From contig NZ_JAPEOR010000002.1 in NCBI RefSeq assembly GCF_026341125.1, positions 930,001 to 994,000 on the forward strand: a DNA stretch of 64,000 nt. Reading direction: 5' to 3'. The stretch comes from Streptomyces sp. NBC_01142. GTDB lineage: Bacteria > Actinomycetota > Actinomycetes > Streptomycetales > Streptomycetaceae. Of the stretch, positions 25,748-36,428 are shown in pieces. The stretch's first letter is position 1. The number at the start of each line of letters is the position of its first letter. The notes under the pieces were generated by a model. It made no database searches and had not been told where the DNA came from. It saw only the letters and a list, made by a program, of their open reading frames with translations. The position numbers and the translations under genes were made by a program.

Positions 25748-26952
25748 TTCAAGAAGTCCGGGACATCCAGCTCTTCGGCCTGGCTGTCCTGGTACGGACG
25801 GGCCGGCGGGACCTGTGCGGATCCGCCCAGGTCGTTGGCGACCGGAGCGGGTTCGACCGGGGCCGCCGAGGGCTCGTCGCGCGTAGGTACGGTGCCGAGT
25901 CCGCCGGACGGACGCGAGGTCTCCGTGGACCGCGACGGGGTGGCCGGCTGCTCCTCGCGCTTGGCGGAGCTGGAGCCGATCACGTTCTCCCGGCGGGTCG
26001 GCGGCTGGCCGCCGTCGAAGCCGGCCGCGATGACCGTGACCCGCACCTCGTCGCCCAGGGCGTCGTCGATGACCGCACCGAAGATGATGTTGGCCTCGGG
26101 GTGGGCGGCCTCGCTCACCAGCTGGGCGGCCTCGTTGATCTCGAACAGGCCGAGATCCGAACCGCCGGAGATGGAGAGCAGCACACCGCGGGCGCCATCG
26201 ATCGACGCCTCCAGGAGCGGCGAGGAGATCGCCATCTCGGCGGCGGCCACCGCGCGGTCGTCGCCGCGCGCCGAGCCGATACCCATGAGCGCCGACCCTG
26301 CCTCGGACATCACAGACTTGACGTCGGCGAAGTCGAGGTTGATCAGGCCGGGGGTGGTGATGAGGTCGGTGATGCCCTGGACACCCGACAGCAGTACCTG
26401 GTCCGCGGACTTGAACGCGTCCAGCACGCTGACCTGACGGTCCGAGATGGACAGCAGGCGGTCGTTCGGGATGACGATGAGGGTGTCGACCTCTTCGCGG
26501 AGCTCGGCAATGCCGTCCTCCGCCTGGTTGGCGCGACGGCGGCCCTCGAAGGTGAATGGCCGGGTGACCACACCGATCGTCAGGGCGCCGAGCGAGCGCG
26601 CGATGTTGGCGACGACGGGTGCGCCGCCGGTGCCGGTGCCGCCGCCCTCTCCGGCGGTGACGAAGACCATGTCGGCCCCCTTGAGGACCTCCTCGATCTC
26701 CTCACGGTGGTCCTCTGCCGCTTTGCGACCGACTGCGGGGTTGGCTCCGGCCCCCAGGCCGCGGGTGAGTTCACGACCGACGTCGAGCTTGACGTCGGCG
26801 TCGCTCATCAACAGGGCTTGCGCATCAGTGTTGATCGCGATGAACTCGACGCCCTTGAGACCGACCTCGATCATTCGGTTGATGGCATTGACACCACCGC
26901 CGCCGACACCGATGACCTTGATGACTGCGAGGTAGTTCTGCGGTGCTGCCAC
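25744..26952 (-). CDS. ftsZ: Cell division protein FtsZ
   Basis: 402 residues. Tubulin-like GTPase that forms the Z ring. Features in order: N-terminal [17 protein letters not shown] (about 12-28), tubulin signature [20 protein letters not shown] (about 101-120), the T7-loop [11 protein letters not shown] supplying the catalytic Asp, a variable Pro/Ser linker (about 320-390) and the C-terminal peptide ELDVPDFLK that binds SepF. Downstream of ftsQ with its own 274-base promoter region, and overlapping pgeF by 4 bases. In Streptomyces ftsZ is needed for spore septation but not for hyphal growth. Confidence 0.98.
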   Translation of the reverse strand: MAAPQNYLAVIKVIGVGGGGVNAINRMIEVGLKGVEFIAINTDAQALLMSDADVKLDVGRELTRGLGAGANPAVGRKAAEDHREEIEEVLKGADMVFVTAGEGGGTGTGGAPVVANIARSLGALTIGVVTRPFTFEGRRRANQAEDGIAELREEVDTLIVIPNDRLLSISDRQVSVLDAFKSADQVLLSGVQGITDLITTPGLINLDFADVKSVMSEAGSALMGIGSARGDDRAVAAAEMAISSPLLEASIDGARGVLLSISGGSDLGLFEINEAAQLVSEAAHPEANIIFGAVIDDALGDEVRVTVIAAGFDGGQPPTRRENVIGSSSAKREEQPATPSRSTETSRPSGGLGTVPTRDEPSAAPVEPAPVANDLGGSAQVPPARPYQDSQAEELDVPDFLK

Positions 26953-27226
26953 GTCGAAGGCCTCTCGCCTCGAGTTACGTGTCGTCGCTTCGCGGTTGCC
27001 GCGTCGCGACGACGGATGCCGATGGGACGGTCCGAACGCCGACCCAAACCCTAACGTTGAAGTTCAGGGTTACCAGTGTGTCTGCTTCTTGGACTCTCCG
27101 AACAGGACACTAAGTCGACAAGTGGCGCACGTTCAACGAACACGCCGAACCTCCCGTTTTTCTTTTCACCCTATGTGATCACCCATAGCGATGACCAACC
27201 AGGGTGCTGGCCAGCACAAATGCGCG
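26953..27226 (-). promoter_or_regulatory. ftsQ-ftsZ intergenic promoter region
   Basis: 274 bases, the most A/T-rich stretch of the cluster. On the minus strand TTGAAC (27137-27132) and TAGTGT (27113-27108) are 18 bases apart, about 155 bases before ftsZ. A second weaker -10-like TAGGGT lies near 27055-27050. In S. coelicolor this gap carries several ftsZ promoters, one raised during sporulation; the placement here is by consensus. Confidence 0.55.
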
Positions 27227-28039
27227 TCAACTCCCTGACGAGGCAGGCGCGGTGGGTGCGCTCACATCGAAGTGCCGGGCCTTTGGCGCGGCTTTCATCA
27301 GTGCGGTGAGTGCGCGCGCCTTCGCCTCTCCGTCCTCACCACTGCCCCAGACCACCGTGCGGTCCCCGCTCAACTCCAAAGAGATGAAGTCGTACGAGCT
27401 CACGGTGACGACTCTGGTGTCCGCCGCGACTTTCCCGGGGAGTGCACCCCTGACCCGGACCGCCTCCACAAGGAGCCGTCCCTCGCCGAATCGTCGCAGA
27501 CTCGGAGACCGCTCCGCGGTCAATTCCAGCAGGGGAACACCCCGGGGTGCCTTGTTCACCGTGGCGAACCGGACGCCCTTCGCGTCCACTTCGATGAACT
27601 TTGCGCCCTTTTCGATAAGCAGGACCGGCTTTCGCTCGGTCACTTTCAGACCGATCCCGTCCGGCCATGACCGCTCCACATCCACCGCGTCGATACGGGG
27701 CAGCTTATGCCTCAGCCGGGCCTCAATGGCATCCGTATCGACGGAAATCAGCGGCGACCCGATCGGGACGTCCGCCGCCGCGTCCACCTCACCCGGCGTC
27801 AGAACCTCGGTCCCGGTGGTTGTCACGCGCTCCACGCGCAGCCATTCGGAGCCGTAGAACACCCAGATTCCGCACACGAGGATCACGATCGCGGCAAGGG
27901 CGATCAGCAGGGCGCGACGGCCGGGGAGCCGCCGACGGCGGGCCGGGGAGCCCGGGCGGGACGGGCGGGCCGACCCGCCGGGCCCGGCGGGTCGGCCAGG
28001 GGTGCGGGGCCCCCGGTCGGCGGTGGTCGGTCCGGCCAC
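27227..28039 (-). CDS. ftsQ: Cell division protein FtsQ/DivIB
   Basis: 270 residues. Basic cytosolic tail (about 1-40), one membrane helix (ALLIALAAIVILVCGIWVFY), POTRA domain beginning LRVERVTTTGTEVLTPGEVD (about 67-86), then the FtsQ beta domain (VERSWPDGIGLKVTERKPVL and onward). It bridges FtsL/FtsB-type partners and the septal synthases. Reads toward ftsZ; 54 bases after murG. Confidence 0.95.
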   Translation of the reverse strand: MAGPTTADRGPRTPGRPAGPGGSARPSRPGSPARRRRLPGRRALLIALAAIVILVCGIWVFYGSEWLRVERVTTTGTEVLTPGEVDAAADVPIGSPLISVDTDAIEARLRHKLPRIDAVDVERSWPDGIGLKVTERKPVLLIEKGAKFIEVDAKGVRFATVNKAPRGVPLLELTAERSPSLRRFGEGRLLVEAVRVRGALPGKVAADTRVVTVSSYDFISLELSGDRTVVWGSGEDGEAKARALTALMKAAPKARHFDVSAPTAPASSGS

Positions 28040-28093
28040 GCTCCCGGTCTCCTTCCGGCTGGGTCCCGGGGCTGCCCCCGGGACGGCACAGCC

Positions 28094-29188
28094 TCACGCC
28101 TGGCGGCGCGCGGCAATCGCCTCGTACACCATGCCGACGAGCAGGTCGTCGGCATCCCTGCGACCGAACTCGGCGGCCGCACGGGACATCTCGTACAGCC
28201 GGTGCGGATCGGCGAGCACCGGAAGGACATTGCCCTGGACCCATTCGGGGGTCAGTTCGGCGTCGTCGACCAGCAGTCCGCCGCCGGCCTTCACCACCGG
28301 CTGGGCGTTGAGCCGCTGTTCGCCGTTGCCGATCGGCAGCGGTACGTACGCGGCGGGCAGGCCCACGGCGGAGAGTTCGGCGACGGTCATCGCGCCCGCG
28401 CGGCAGAGCATCATGTCGGCCGCGGCGTACGCGAGATCCATCCGGTCCACGTACGGTACCGGGATGTAGGGCGGCATACCGGGCATGTTGTCCACGCGCG
28501 GCAGTTCGTTCTTCGGACCGACCGCGTGCAGGATCTGGATGCCGGAGCGCTGCAGCACCGGCGCGATCTGCTGGATCACCTCGTTGAGGCGGCGGGCGCC
28601 CTGCGAGCCTCCGGAGACCAGCAGCGTCGGCAGATTGGGGTCCAGGCCGAAGGCAGCACGCGCCTCGGGCCGTACCCGCGCACGGTCGAGGGTGGCGATG
28701 GTGTGGCGCAGCGGGATGCCGATGTAGCGGGAGTTGCGCAGCTTGCTGTCGGGCGTGGCGACGGCCACCCCGGCGGCGTACCGCGAACCGATCTTGTTGG
28801 CCAGGCCGGGGCGGGCATTGGCCTCGTGGACGATGATCGGCACCCCGAGCCGCTTGGCGGCCAGATAGCCGGGCAGCGCGACATAGCCGCCGAAGCCGAC
28901 GACACAGTCCGCCCTCGTGCGCTCCAGGATCTGCTCGGCGGCCTTGATGGTCCCGCGCAGCCGCCCGGGGACGGTGATCAGCTCAGGGGTGGGCCTGCGC
29001 GGCAGTGGAACGGCGGGGATGAGCGCCAACTCGTAGCCCCGCTCGGGCACGAGCCTGGTCTCGAGCCCCTTCTCCGTGCCGAGGGCCGTGATTCCCACGC
29101 TCGGGTCCTGCCTGCGCAGGGCGTCCGCGAGGGCGAGCGCGGGCTCGATGTGGCCGGCGGTCCCCCCACCGGCGAGTACGACATGCAC
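28094..29188 (-). CDS. murG: UDP-GlcNAc:lipid I GlcNAc transferase MurG
   Basis: 364 residues. GT28 enzyme making lipid II at the inner membrane face. N-terminal [20 protein letters not shown] (lipid I side), [32 protein letters not shown], and the C-terminal UDP-GlcNAc domain with [15 protein letters not shown] (about 187-201) and [20 protein letters not shown]. Six bases after ftsW. Confidence 0.97.
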   Translation of the reverse strand: MHVVLAGGGTAGHIEPALALADALRRQDPSVGITALGTEKGLETRLVPERGYELALIPAVPLPRRPTPELITVPGRLRGTIKAAEQILERTRADCVVGFGGYVALPGYLAAKRLGVPIIVHEANARPGLANKIGSRYAAGVAVATPDSKLRNSRYIGIPLRHTIATLDRARVRPEARAAFGLDPNLPTLLVSGGSQGARRLNEVIQQIAPVLQRSGIQILHAVGPKNELPRVDNMPGMPPYIPVPYVDRMDLAYAAADMMLCRAGAMTVAELSAVGLPAAYVPLPIGNGEQRLNAQPVVKAGGGLLVDDAELTPEWVQGNVLPVLADPHRLYEMSRAAAEFGRRDADDLLVGMVYEAIAARRQA

Positions 29189-29194
29189 CGAAAT

Positions 29195-30655
29195 TCACCG
29201 CTCTCCGGACGGACGCTTCTTGACGCGCCGTCTCATCGTCTTCCATCTCACCCCGGGCCTCCGCATGGCCAGGGCCGCTCTCGCGGCGGGATCCTCTCGC
29301 GCAAAGGCGATCAGCAGCCCGATAGCGAACATGGTCGGCAGCAGGGCCGATCCTCCGTAGGAGAACAGCGGGAGCGGGACACCGGCGATCGGCAGCAGGC
29401 CGAGCACCGCACCGATGTTGACCACGGCCTGGGCCGTGATCCACGTGGTCACACCTCCCGCTGCGTACCTCACGAAGGGGTCCTCCGTGCGTCCGGCCAC
29501 GCGGATACCCGCATAGCCTAGAGCCGCGAAGAGGGCGAGCACCGACAGCGTCCCTGCAAGGCCCAGTTCCTCACCGGCGATGGCGAAGATGAAATCGGTG
29601 TGCGGTTCGGGGAGTTGACCCCATTTTTCCACACTTGCACCGAGGCCGGAACCGAACCATCCGCCGGAGGCAAGAGCATAGATGCCGTGGACGGCCTGCC
29701 AGCACTCGCCTTGGGGTCCCAGGTCGATCGCACCGATACAGGAGAGCCGGGACATCCGGTTCTCGTTGGTCTTGATGAGCACAAAGCCGACGAGGCCGGC
29801 CACGGCGAGGACGCCCGCGAAGAGCCGGGTGGGGGCGCCGGCCAGCCACAGCAGCCCGAAGAGGATCGCGGTGAGAATAATCGCCGTACCCATGTCGCCG
29901 CCGAGCATGATCAGGCCGAGCAGCAGGAAGGCGACGGGGACGAGCGGCACCAGCATGTGCTTCCACTGGGTCAGCAGCCGCCTGTCCTGTTTGCGGGCGA
30001 GGAGGTCCGCGCCCCACAGGATCAGTGCCAGTTTGCCGAACTCACTGGGCTGGAGCTGGAACGGGCCGCCCAGGTAGATCCAGTTCTGGTTGCCGTTGAC
30101 CTCGTGCCCTATCCCCGGGATCTGCACGAGCGTCATCAGAAAGACGGCGCCCACCAGGAGCGGGTAGGACAGGGCCCGGTGGAGCTTGCCGGGCATCCGG
30201 GAGGCGAGCAGCAGCAGACCGGTGCCGATGGCCGCGGCGAGGAACTGCTTGCGGAAGAAGTACGACGCCGGGAGCGAGAGCTCCAGCGCCTTGATCATCG
30301 ACGCGGAGTACACCATCACCAGGCCGAGCACGGTGATGAGGAGGCTGCTGCCGAGGATCAGGTAGTACGCGGTCAGCGGGCGGTCCCAGGCCCGCCGCGC
30401 CTGCTCGTACATCCGCCGCACGCCGCCGCCACGGGGCCGGCGCGGCGCGCTGGGCCCGCCGGCGGTGCCGCGCGCGGCGGGTGGCCGGCGTACGGCGTCC
30501 CCGGCCCGGTTGCGCAGCGCGATGCCGACCGGGGCACCGCCCCGGATCCCGCGCCTCAATCGGCCGGGCTGGAAGATCCAGCCCGTCCGGTGATCGAGGA
30601 CGGAGGGTGTGGGGACGGAGCCCCCCGGTGCGGGGGCGGTGTCATCGGCCGGCAT
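29195..30655 (-). CDS. ftsW: Septal SEDS glycosyltransferase FtsW
   Basis: About 486 residues from ATG 30655, chosen for GGAGGGG nine bases upstream; a GTG at 30673 is also open. Ten membrane segments begin after residue 95 (LTAYYLILGSSLLITVLGLV). SEDS signatures: GHEVNGNQNWIYLGGPFQLQ, PSEFGKLALILWGA, HTDFIFAIAGEELGLAGTLS and GVPLPLFSYGGSALLPTMFA. It polymerises lipid II at the septum with FtsI. The 80-residue N-terminal extension is odd: residues about 19-39 are encoded by a repeated intergenic hairpin element (30554-30599). The functional start may therefore lie further in, for example ATG 30412. Confidence 0.93.
   Translation of the reverse strand: MPADDTAPAPGGSVPTPSVLDHRTGWIFQPGRLRRGIRGGAPVGIALRNRAGDAVRRPPAARGTAGGPSAPRRPRGGGVRRMYEQARRAWDRPLTAYYLILGSSLLITVLGLVMVYSASMIKALELSLPASYFFRKQFLAAAIGTGLLLLASRMPGKLHRALSYPLLVGAVFLMTLVQIPGIGHEVNGNQNWIYLGGPFQLQPSEFGKLALILWGADLLARKQDRRLLTQWKHMLVPLVPVAFLLLGLIMLGGDMGTAIILTAILFGLLWLAGAPTRLFAGVLAVAGLVGFVLIKTNENRMSRLSCIGAIDLGPQGECWQAVHGIYALASGGWFGSGLGASVEKWGQLPEPHTDFIFAIAGEELGLAGTLSVLALFAALGYAGIRVAGRTEDPFVRYAAGGVTTWITAQAVVNIGAVLGLLPIAGVPLPLFSYGGSALLPTMFAIGLLIAFAREDPAARAALAMRRPGVRWKTMRRRVKKRPSGER
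30554..30599. repeat. Full copy of the Streptomyces hairpin element inside ftsW
   Basis: CGGGCTGGA (30565-30573) and TCCAGCCCG (30577-30585) pair perfectly around AGA. Flanking CCTCAATC and GATCGAGG extend the fold with one mismatch. The right arm GCCCGTCCGGTGATCGAGG is the same sequence found at 21816-21833 and, inverted, at 62258-62276. It lies within the predicted N-terminal codons of ftsW. Confidence 0.8.
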
Positions 30656-30745
30656 GTTCGCTGTCCCCTCCACTCGTGCCTGGCGCGGCTGCCGGGATCC
30701 CGGGGCGGCCCCGGGGTCGCCGGCACGGCGCGGGGGTCGGGCCGG

Positions 30746-32182
30746 TCAGGCGCCCTCGGCGGCGAGTGCGCGGACCGCGTCCGCGAACGCCTCGCCTCGC
30801 TTGTTGTAGTTGGCGTACATGTCCATCGAGGCGCAGGCCGGGGCCAGCAGAACCGTGTCTCCCGGCCTGGCGAGTCGGGCTGCTTCGTGGACCGCCGCCG
30901 ACATCGCCCCAGTGTCGGTCCGGTCGAGGTCGACGACCGGTACCTCGGGGGCGTGTCGCGCGAGGGCTTCCCGGATCAGGGCGCGGTCCGCACCGATCAG
31001 TACGGCTCCGCGCAGTCGCTTTGCCGACTTCTCGACGAGTTCGTCGAAGGTCGCACCCTTGGCGAGGCCCCCGGCGATCCACACGATGGGGTCGTAGGCG
31101 GCCAGTGAGGCCTCCGTCGCATGTGTGTTGGTGGCCTTGGAGTCGTCGATGTACGCGACGCCCGCCACGTCCAGGACATGCTCGATGCGGTGGGCGTCGG
31201 GGCGGAAGTTGCGCAGTCCGTCGCGTACGGCGACGGGCGGTACACCGAAGGCACGGGCCAGCGCGGCCGCCGCGAGGGCGTTGGCGATGTTGTGCGGAGC
31301 CGGCGGGTTGACGTCGGCGACCTCGGCGAGCTCCTGGGCCTGCTTGTCCCGGTTGTCCACGAAGGCGCGGTCGACCAGGATTCCCTCGACGATTCCGAGT
31401 TGGGAGGGTCCCGGCGTTCCGAGGGTGAAGCCGATCGCCCGGCAGCCCTCCTCCACGTCGGCCCCGCGCACCAGGTCCTCGGTCGCCTTGTCGGCGGCGT
31501 TGTAGACGCAGGCGATCTGATTGCCTTCGTAGATATGGCCCTTGTCGGCGACGTACGCCTCCATGGAGCCGTGCCAGTCGAGATGGTCCGGCGCCAGGTT
31601 GAGCACGGCCGCGGAGTGGGCGCGCAGTGAGGGCGCCCAGTGCAGCTGGTAGCTGGAGAGTTCGACGGCGAGGACGTCATACGTCTCGTCGCCGAGGACC
31701 GCGTCGAGCAGCGAGACCCCGATGTTGCCGACGGCCGCCGTGCGCAGGCCCGCGGCCTCGAGGATCGAGGCGAGCATCCGTACGGTCGTGGTCTTGCCGT
31801 TGGTGCCGGTGACCGCGAGCCAGGGCGCCGCTTTCCTGCCGTCCCGCCCGCGCAGCCGCCACGCCAGTTCGACATCGCCCCACACGGGGACGCCCGCCTC
31901 GGCGGCGGCCAGGAAGAGCGGCTTGTCCGGCTTCCAGCCGGGCGTGGTGACGATGAGCTCGGTACCGGCGGGCAAGGTGGCCCCGTCGCCGAGGCGCACG
32001 GTGATCCCCTGCGCCTCCAGCTCGGCGGCCTGCGTACGGGAACGCTCGTCGTCCCCGTCGTTGACGACCGTGACGACGGCGCCCAGGCCGTGCAGCACCC
32101 GGGCCGCCGGGATCCCGGAGACCCCGAGCCCCGCGACGGTGACCTTCTTGCCCTGCCAGGTGCTCACTTGTCGGCTGCCCAT
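30746..32182 (-). CDS. murD: UDP-MurNAc-L-Ala:D-Glu ligase MurD
   Basis: 478 residues from ATG 32182 inside the end of mraY; GTG 32167 overlapping the mraY stop is an alternative. Rossmann start [23 protein letters not shown] loop [20 protein letters not shown] (about 124-143), [45 protein letters not shown] and [20 protein letters not shown], then [20 protein letters not shown]. It adds D-Glu to the wall precursor in the cytosol. Confidence 0.96.
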   Translation of the reverse strand: MGSRQVSTWQGKKVTVAGLGVSGIPAARVLHGLGAVVTVVNDGDDERSRTQAAELEAQGITVRLGDGATLPAGTELIVTTPGWKPDKPLFLAAAEAGVPVWGDVELAWRLRGRDGRKAAPWLAVTGTNGKTTTVRMLASILEAAGLRTAAVGNIGVSLLDAVLGDETYDVLAVELSSYQLHWAPSLRAHSAAVLNLAPDHLDWHGSMEAYVADKGHIYEGNQIACVYNAADKATEDLVRGADVEEGCRAIGFTLGTPGPSQLGIVEGILVDRAFVDNRDKQAQELAEVADVNPPAPHNIANALAAAALARAFGVPPVAVRDGLRNFRPDAHRIEHVLDVAGVAYIDDSKATNTHATEASLAAYDPIVWIAGGLAKGATFDELVEKSAKRLRGAVLIGADRALIREALARHAPEVPVVDLDRTDTGAMSAAVHEAARLARPGDTVLLAPACASMDMYANYNKRGEAFADAVRALAAEGA

Positions 32183-33234
32183 CCCGCGTAGAAGAGGCCC
32201 AGACCCACGATCACGCACATGCCCTGGATGATCCAGAAGCGGACCACCACAAGGACTTCGGACCACCCCTTGAGTTCGAAGTGGTGCTGGAGGGGCGCCA
32301 TCCGGAAGACGCGCTTACCGGTCATCTTGAACGAGCCGACCTGGATGACCACCGACATGGTGATCATCACGAAGAGGCCGCCGAGGAGGGCCAGCAGGAG
32401 CTCTGTACGGGAGCAGATCGCCAGACCCGCGAGCGCGCCGCCGAGGGCGAGTGAACCGGTGTCACCCATGAAGATCTTGGCGGGTGAGGTGTTCCACCAC
32501 AGGAAGCCGAAGCAGGCGCCCATCAGCGCGGAGGCGACGACCGCGAGGTCGAGTGGATCGCGTACCTCGAAGCAGGCGTTGGGGTTGGTCAGCGTCACCG
32601 CGTTGGCGCAGGACTCCTGGAACTGCCAGAGCCCGATGAAGGTGTACGCGCCGAAGACCATCACCGACGCGCCGGTGGCCAGGCCGTCCAGACCGTCCGT
32701 CAGGTTCACGCCGTTCGACATGGCGAGAATCATGAACAGCGCCCAGACGACGAACAGCACCGGGCCGATCGACCAGCCGAAGTCCGTGATGAACGACAGC
32801 TTGGTGGAGGCGGGGGTGTTGTCGCGTTTGTCGGCGAACTGCAGCGAGAGCACCGCGAAGGCGATGCCGACGATCAGCTGGCCGGCCATCTTCGCCTTGG
32901 CCCGCAGGCCGAGCGAACGCTGCTTGACGATCTTGATGTAGTCGTCCAGGAAGCCGACCAGGCCCATGCCCGCCATCAGGAAGAGCACCAGCACACCCGA
33001 GAAGGTCGGGTCCTCACCGGTGATGACCTTGGCGAGCGCGTACGCGACAAGAGTGGCCAGGATGAAGGAGATGCCGCCCATGGTGGGCGTGCCCTGCTTG
33101 CTGCCGTGGCTGCGCGGACCGTCGTCCCGGATGAACTGCCCGTATCCCTTGCGGGCCAGGAGCTTGATCAGCAGCGGGGTACCGACCAGGGTCAGGAAGA
33201 GCCCGATGGCCCCCGCGAAGAGGATCTGCCTCAT
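32164..33234 (-). CDS. mraY: Phospho-MurNAc-pentapeptide transferase MraY
   Basis: 356 residues, ten membrane helices. Conserved cytosolic loops: [18 protein letters not shown] (about 38-55), [32 protein letters not shown] (Asp cluster), [20 protein letters not shown] and [20 protein letters not shown] (HHxxE type). It transfers phospho-MurNAc-pentapeptide to undecaprenyl phosphate, forming lipid I. Overlaps murF by 4 bases (ATGA). Confidence 0.97.
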   Translation of the reverse strand: MRQILFAGAIGLFLTLVGTPLLIKLLARKGYGQFIRDDGPRSHGSKQGTPTMGGISFILATLVAYALAKVITGEDPTFSGVLVLFLMAGMGLVGFLDDYIKIVKQRSLGLRAKAKMAGQLIVGIAFAVLSLQFADKRDNTPASTKLSFITDFGWSIGPVLFVVWALFMILAMSNGVNLTDGLDGLATGASVMVFGAYTFIGLWQFQESCANAVTLTNPNACFEVRDPLDLAVVASALMGACFGFLWWNTSPAKIFMGDTGSLALGGALAGLAICSRTELLLALLGGLFVMITMSVVIQVGSFKMTGKRVFRMAPLQHHFELKGWSEVLVVVRFWIIQGMCVIVGLGLFYAGWAADK

Positions 33235-34670
33235 CGGCCGGCAACCTGCCCTTCCGAGGACGCTGCCGTGCTCTCGAGCAGCGCCTGGGCGACCCGCTCG
33301 AGCCCGACCGACCTGGATGCCTTCACCAGCACGACGTCTCCCGGACGCAGTTCACTGCGCAACAGGTCGACCGCCGCCTGCGCGTCGGACACGTGCACCG
33401 ACTCCTCACCCCACGAACCCTCGTTATATGCGCCCAGTTGCAACCAGGACGCTTCCCTGCCCCCGACTGCGACGAGCTTGCTGACGTTGAGCCGGACGGC
33501 GAGCCGTCCGACAGCGTCGTGCTCGGCGAGCGCTTCGTCGCCGAGCTCGGCCATCTGGCCGAGCACCGCCCACGTCCTTCCCCCCTGTGCCCGTGAGGCG
33601 CTGCCCATGGCGGCCAGCGCACGCAGCGCTGCTCTCATGGACTCGGGGTTCGCGTTGTAGGCGTCGTTGACGATCGTCACGCCGTCCGGACGCTCGGTGA
33701 CCTCCATGCGCCAGCGGGAGAGGGTGCCCGCCTCGGAGAGCGCACGGGCGATCTCGTCGACGGACATGCCCAGCTCATGGGCGACGGCGGCCGCGGCGAG
33801 CGCGTTCGACACGTGGTGCTCACCGTACAGCCGCATGGTCACGTCACTGCACCCGGTGGGTGTGTGGAGCGTGAACGCGGGCTGCCCCAGGCCGGTGAGG
33901 CGGACATTCTCGGCACGTACGCCGGCGTCCTTGGCCTCTCCGAACAGGACAACCCGGGCCTTGGTACGGGTGGACATGGCGCGTACGAGAGGGTCGTCGG
34001 CGTTGAGCACGGCCACACCGCCCGCTTCGGCCGGCGGCAGACACTCCACCATCTCGCCCTTGGCCTCGGCGATCTGCTCACGGCCGCCGAACTCGCCGAT
34101 GTGGGCGGTGCCGACGTTCAGTACGAGACCGACCTTCGGCGGGACGAGGCCGGTGAGGTAGCGGATGTCGCCGATGTAGCGGGCGCCCATTTCGAGGACG
34201 AGGTGCTCGGTGTCGTCGCCGGCGCGCAGCGCGGTCAGCGGCAGTCCGATCTCGTTGTTGAGGTTGCCCGCCGGGTAGACCGTGGGTCCCTTGCGCTCGA
34301 GGAGCTGGGCGATCAGGTCCTTGGTGCTCGTCTTGCCGGCCGAACCGGTGAGCGCGACGGTGGTGGTGCCGAGCCGTTCGACGACGGAGCGCGCCAGGGC
34401 GCCGAGCGCGGCGGTGACGTCGGGCACGACGATCGCGGGGACACCGACGGGGCGGGCTGCCAGTACCGCTGCCGCTCCCGCGGCCACGGCGCGCTCTGCG
34501 TAGTCGTGGCCGTCGACGTGTTCGCCCGCGAAGGCGGCGAAGAGAGAGCCGGGCCGTACGGCGCGGGAGTCGATCACGACGTCACCGGTGACCCGTACGG
34601 CGGGATCCGGTATGTCGTACGACTGCCCGCCGACGATTTCGGCGATCTCGGCGAGGGAGAGGGCGATCAC
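33231..34670 (-). CDS. murF: UDP-MurNAc-tripeptide:D-Ala-D-Ala ligase MurF
   Basis: 479 residues from GTG 34670, 4 bases after murE. N-terminal [15 protein letters not shown] domain, the Mur-ligase ATP loop [20 protein letters not shown] (about 109-128), [40 protein letters not shown] and [20 protein letters not shown], then [16 protein letters not shown]. It adds D-Ala-D-Ala to finish the soluble pentapeptide precursor. The frame stays open upstream into murE, but the domain begins here. Confidence 0.95.
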   Translation of the reverse strand: MIALSLAEIAEIVGGQSYDIPDPAVRVTGDVVIDSRAVRPGSLFAAFAGEHVDGHDYAERAVAAGAAAVLAARPVGVPAIVVPDVTAALGALARSVVERLGTTTVALTGSAGKTSTKDLIAQLLERKGPTVYPAGNLNNEIGLPLTALRAGDDTEHLVLEMGARYIGDIRYLTGLVPPKVGLVLNVGTAHIGEFGGREQIAEAKGEMVECLPPAEAGGVAVLNADDPLVRAMSTRTKARVVLFGEAKDAGVRAENVRLTGLGQPAFTLHTPTGCSDVTMRLYGEHHVSNALAAAAVAHELGMSVDEIARALSEAGTLSRWRMEVTERPDGVTIVNDAYNANPESMRAALRALAAMGSASRAQGGRTWAVLGQMAELGDEALAEHDAVGRLAVRLNVSKLVAVGGREASWLQLGAYNEGSWGEESVHVSDAQAAVDLLRSELRPGDVVLVKASRSVGLERVAQALLESTAASSEGQVAGR

Positions 34671-34674
34671 TTGG

Positions 34675-36411
34675 TCATCCCTGACTGTTCTGGATTGCTG
34701 CGCGAAGGACCTGACGGTCGTCGAAGGGGCGGACCACTCCGGCGATGTCCTGGCCCTGCTCATGGCCCTTGCCGGCGATCAGCACAGTGTCACCGGGCTG
34801 TGCGCGGGCGACCACCGCGGCGATGGCCGCCGCCCGGTCGGCTTCGACCAGGACGTCGCCGCGCTCGTGGATCGGCACCTCGGCGGCGCCCGCGAGCATC
34901 GCGGCGAGGATCGCGAGGGGGTCCTCGGAGCGGGGGTTGTCGGAGGTCAGTACGGCAGTGTCGGCGAGGCGTGCGGCAGCGGCGCCCATCGGGCCGCGCT
35001 TGCTCTCGTCGCGGTCGCCGCCGCAGCCGAGCACGATGTGCACCTTGCCCTCGGTGACCTTGCGCAGGGAGCGCAGGACCGATTCGACGGCGTCCGTCTT
35101 GTGGGCGTAGTCGACGACGGCGAGGTACGGCTGGCCCGCCTCCACGCGCTCCAGGCGGCCAGGTACTCCGGGGACGGCGGCGACGCCGTCGGCCGCGGTC
35201 TGCGGGTCGAGGCCGGCCACGGCGAGGGTGACGACGGCGGCCAGGGTGTTGGCGACGTTGAAGGGGCCCGGCAGCGGGGCCTCGGCACGGATCCGCTCGC
35301 CGTTCGGGCCGACCGCGGTGAATGTGGAGCCGTGGGAGCCGACTTCGACCTCCTCGGCCCGCCAGTCGGCGTCCGGGTGGCCCTCGGCGGAGAAGGTGGT
35401 GACCGGGACGGACGCCTCCTTGACCAGCCTGCGGCCGTACTCGTCGTCGAAGTTGACGACCCCGACCTTGCTGCGCTTCGGGGTGAACAACTGCGCCTTC
35501 GCCTGGAAGTAGTCCTCCATGCCGGAGTGGAATTCCATGTGCTCGGGGCTGAGGTTGTTGAAGACCGCGACGTCGAAGACGCAGCCGTCGACCCGGCCGA
35601 GCACGAGGGCGTGGCTGGAGACCTCCATGGCGACCGCCTCGACACCGCGCTCACGCATGACGGCGAACAGGGCCTGGAGGTCGGTGGCTTCGGGGGTGGT
35701 GCGCTCGGACTTGATGCGCTCGTCGCCGATCCGCATCTCGACCGTGCCGATCAGCCCGGTCGCGCGGCCGGCCGCCCGCAGCCCGCCCTCGATGAGGTAC
35801 GCCGTGGTGGTCTTGCCGGAGGTGCCGGTGATGCCGATCTGGAGCAGGTCGGCGCCGGGGTGTCCGTAGATCTCCGTGGCGAGCTCGCCCATGCGGCCGC
35901 GCGGGTTCTCGGTGACCAGGACCGGCACGCCGGTCGCGGCGGCGCGCTCGGCGCCCGCCGGGTCGGTGAGGATCGCGGCCGCCCCGAGGTCCGCGGCCTG
36001 CGCGGCGAAGTCGGCACCGTGGAAGCGCGCACCCGGCAGGGCCGCGTACACGTCACCGGGGCGTACCGCCCGCGAGTCGTGGGTGATGCCCGTGATTTCA
36101 CCAGCGACCCCGTCGGGACCGGGGGTCTTCGCACCCAGCCGTGCGGCCAGTTCCCCGAGCGAGGTCGGGCGGGGCCGTTCCGGACGGGGCGCACCCGGGT
36201 GATTCGCGGGGGCGTCCTTCTGGGTGGTTCGGTACTGATCAGCGTGTGACACGGCGGTGAGCGTACCGGGCGTACCCGGCCCGGGGCTAAATGAGGGGGC
36301 CTTGGGCACAGCGCGGTCCGGCAACGGTGGTGGTGGGAGAGGGGAGGGAGAGGGGGCCGCGGCGGCGGGGTTCTCCGGCCGGTTCCCGGAATCGGAGGTG
36401 ATGGATGTCAC
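34675..36411 (-). CDS. murE: UDP-MurNAc-dipeptide:diamino-acid ligase MurE
   Basis: 578 residues from GTG 36411, which has GGAGG about 10 bases upstream inside the gap after ftsI. Residues 1 to about 80 are a Pro/Ala/Ser-rich extension (PSPSPLPPPPLPD) absent from most MurE. Then the UDP-binding domain ([20 protein letters not shown]), the ATP loop IGITGTSGKTTTAYLIEGGL (about 195-214), KSERTTPEATDLQALF, NLSPEHMEFHSGMEDYFQAK, DYAHKTDAVE, and the DNPRSEDP motif typical of diaminopimelate-adding enzymes. Streptomyces walls contain LL-diaminopimelate, so that is the likely amino acid added. Confidence 0.95.
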   Translation of the reverse strand: MTSITSDSGNRPENPAAAAPSPSPLPPPPLPDRAVPKAPSFSPGPGTPGTLTAVSHADQYRTTQKDAPANHPGAPRPERPRPTSLGELAARLGAKTPGPDGVAGEITGITHDSRAVRPGDVYAALPGARFHGADFAAQAADLGAAAILTDPAGAERAAATGVPVLVTENPRGRMGELATEIYGHPGADLLQIGITGTSGKTTTAYLIEGGLRAAGRATGLIGTVEMRIGDERIKSERTTPEATDLQALFAVMRERGVEAVAMEVSSHALVLGRVDGCVFDVAVFNNLSPEHMEFHSGMEDYFQAKAQLFTPKRSKVGVVNFDDEYGRRLVKEASVPVTTFSAEGHPDADWRAEEVEVGSHGSTFTAVGPNGERIRAEAPLPGPFNVANTLAAVVTLAVAGLDPQTAADGVAAVPGVPGRLERVEAGQPYLAVVDYAHKTDAVESVLRSLRKVTEGKVHIVLGCGGDRDESKRGPMGAAAARLADTAVLTSDNPRSEDPLAILAAMLAGAAEVPIHERGDVLVEADRAAAIAAVVARAQPGDTVLIAGKGHEQGQDIAGVVRPFDDRQVLRAAIQNSQG

Positions 36412-36428
36412 TGGTGGTTCCTCCGGGG

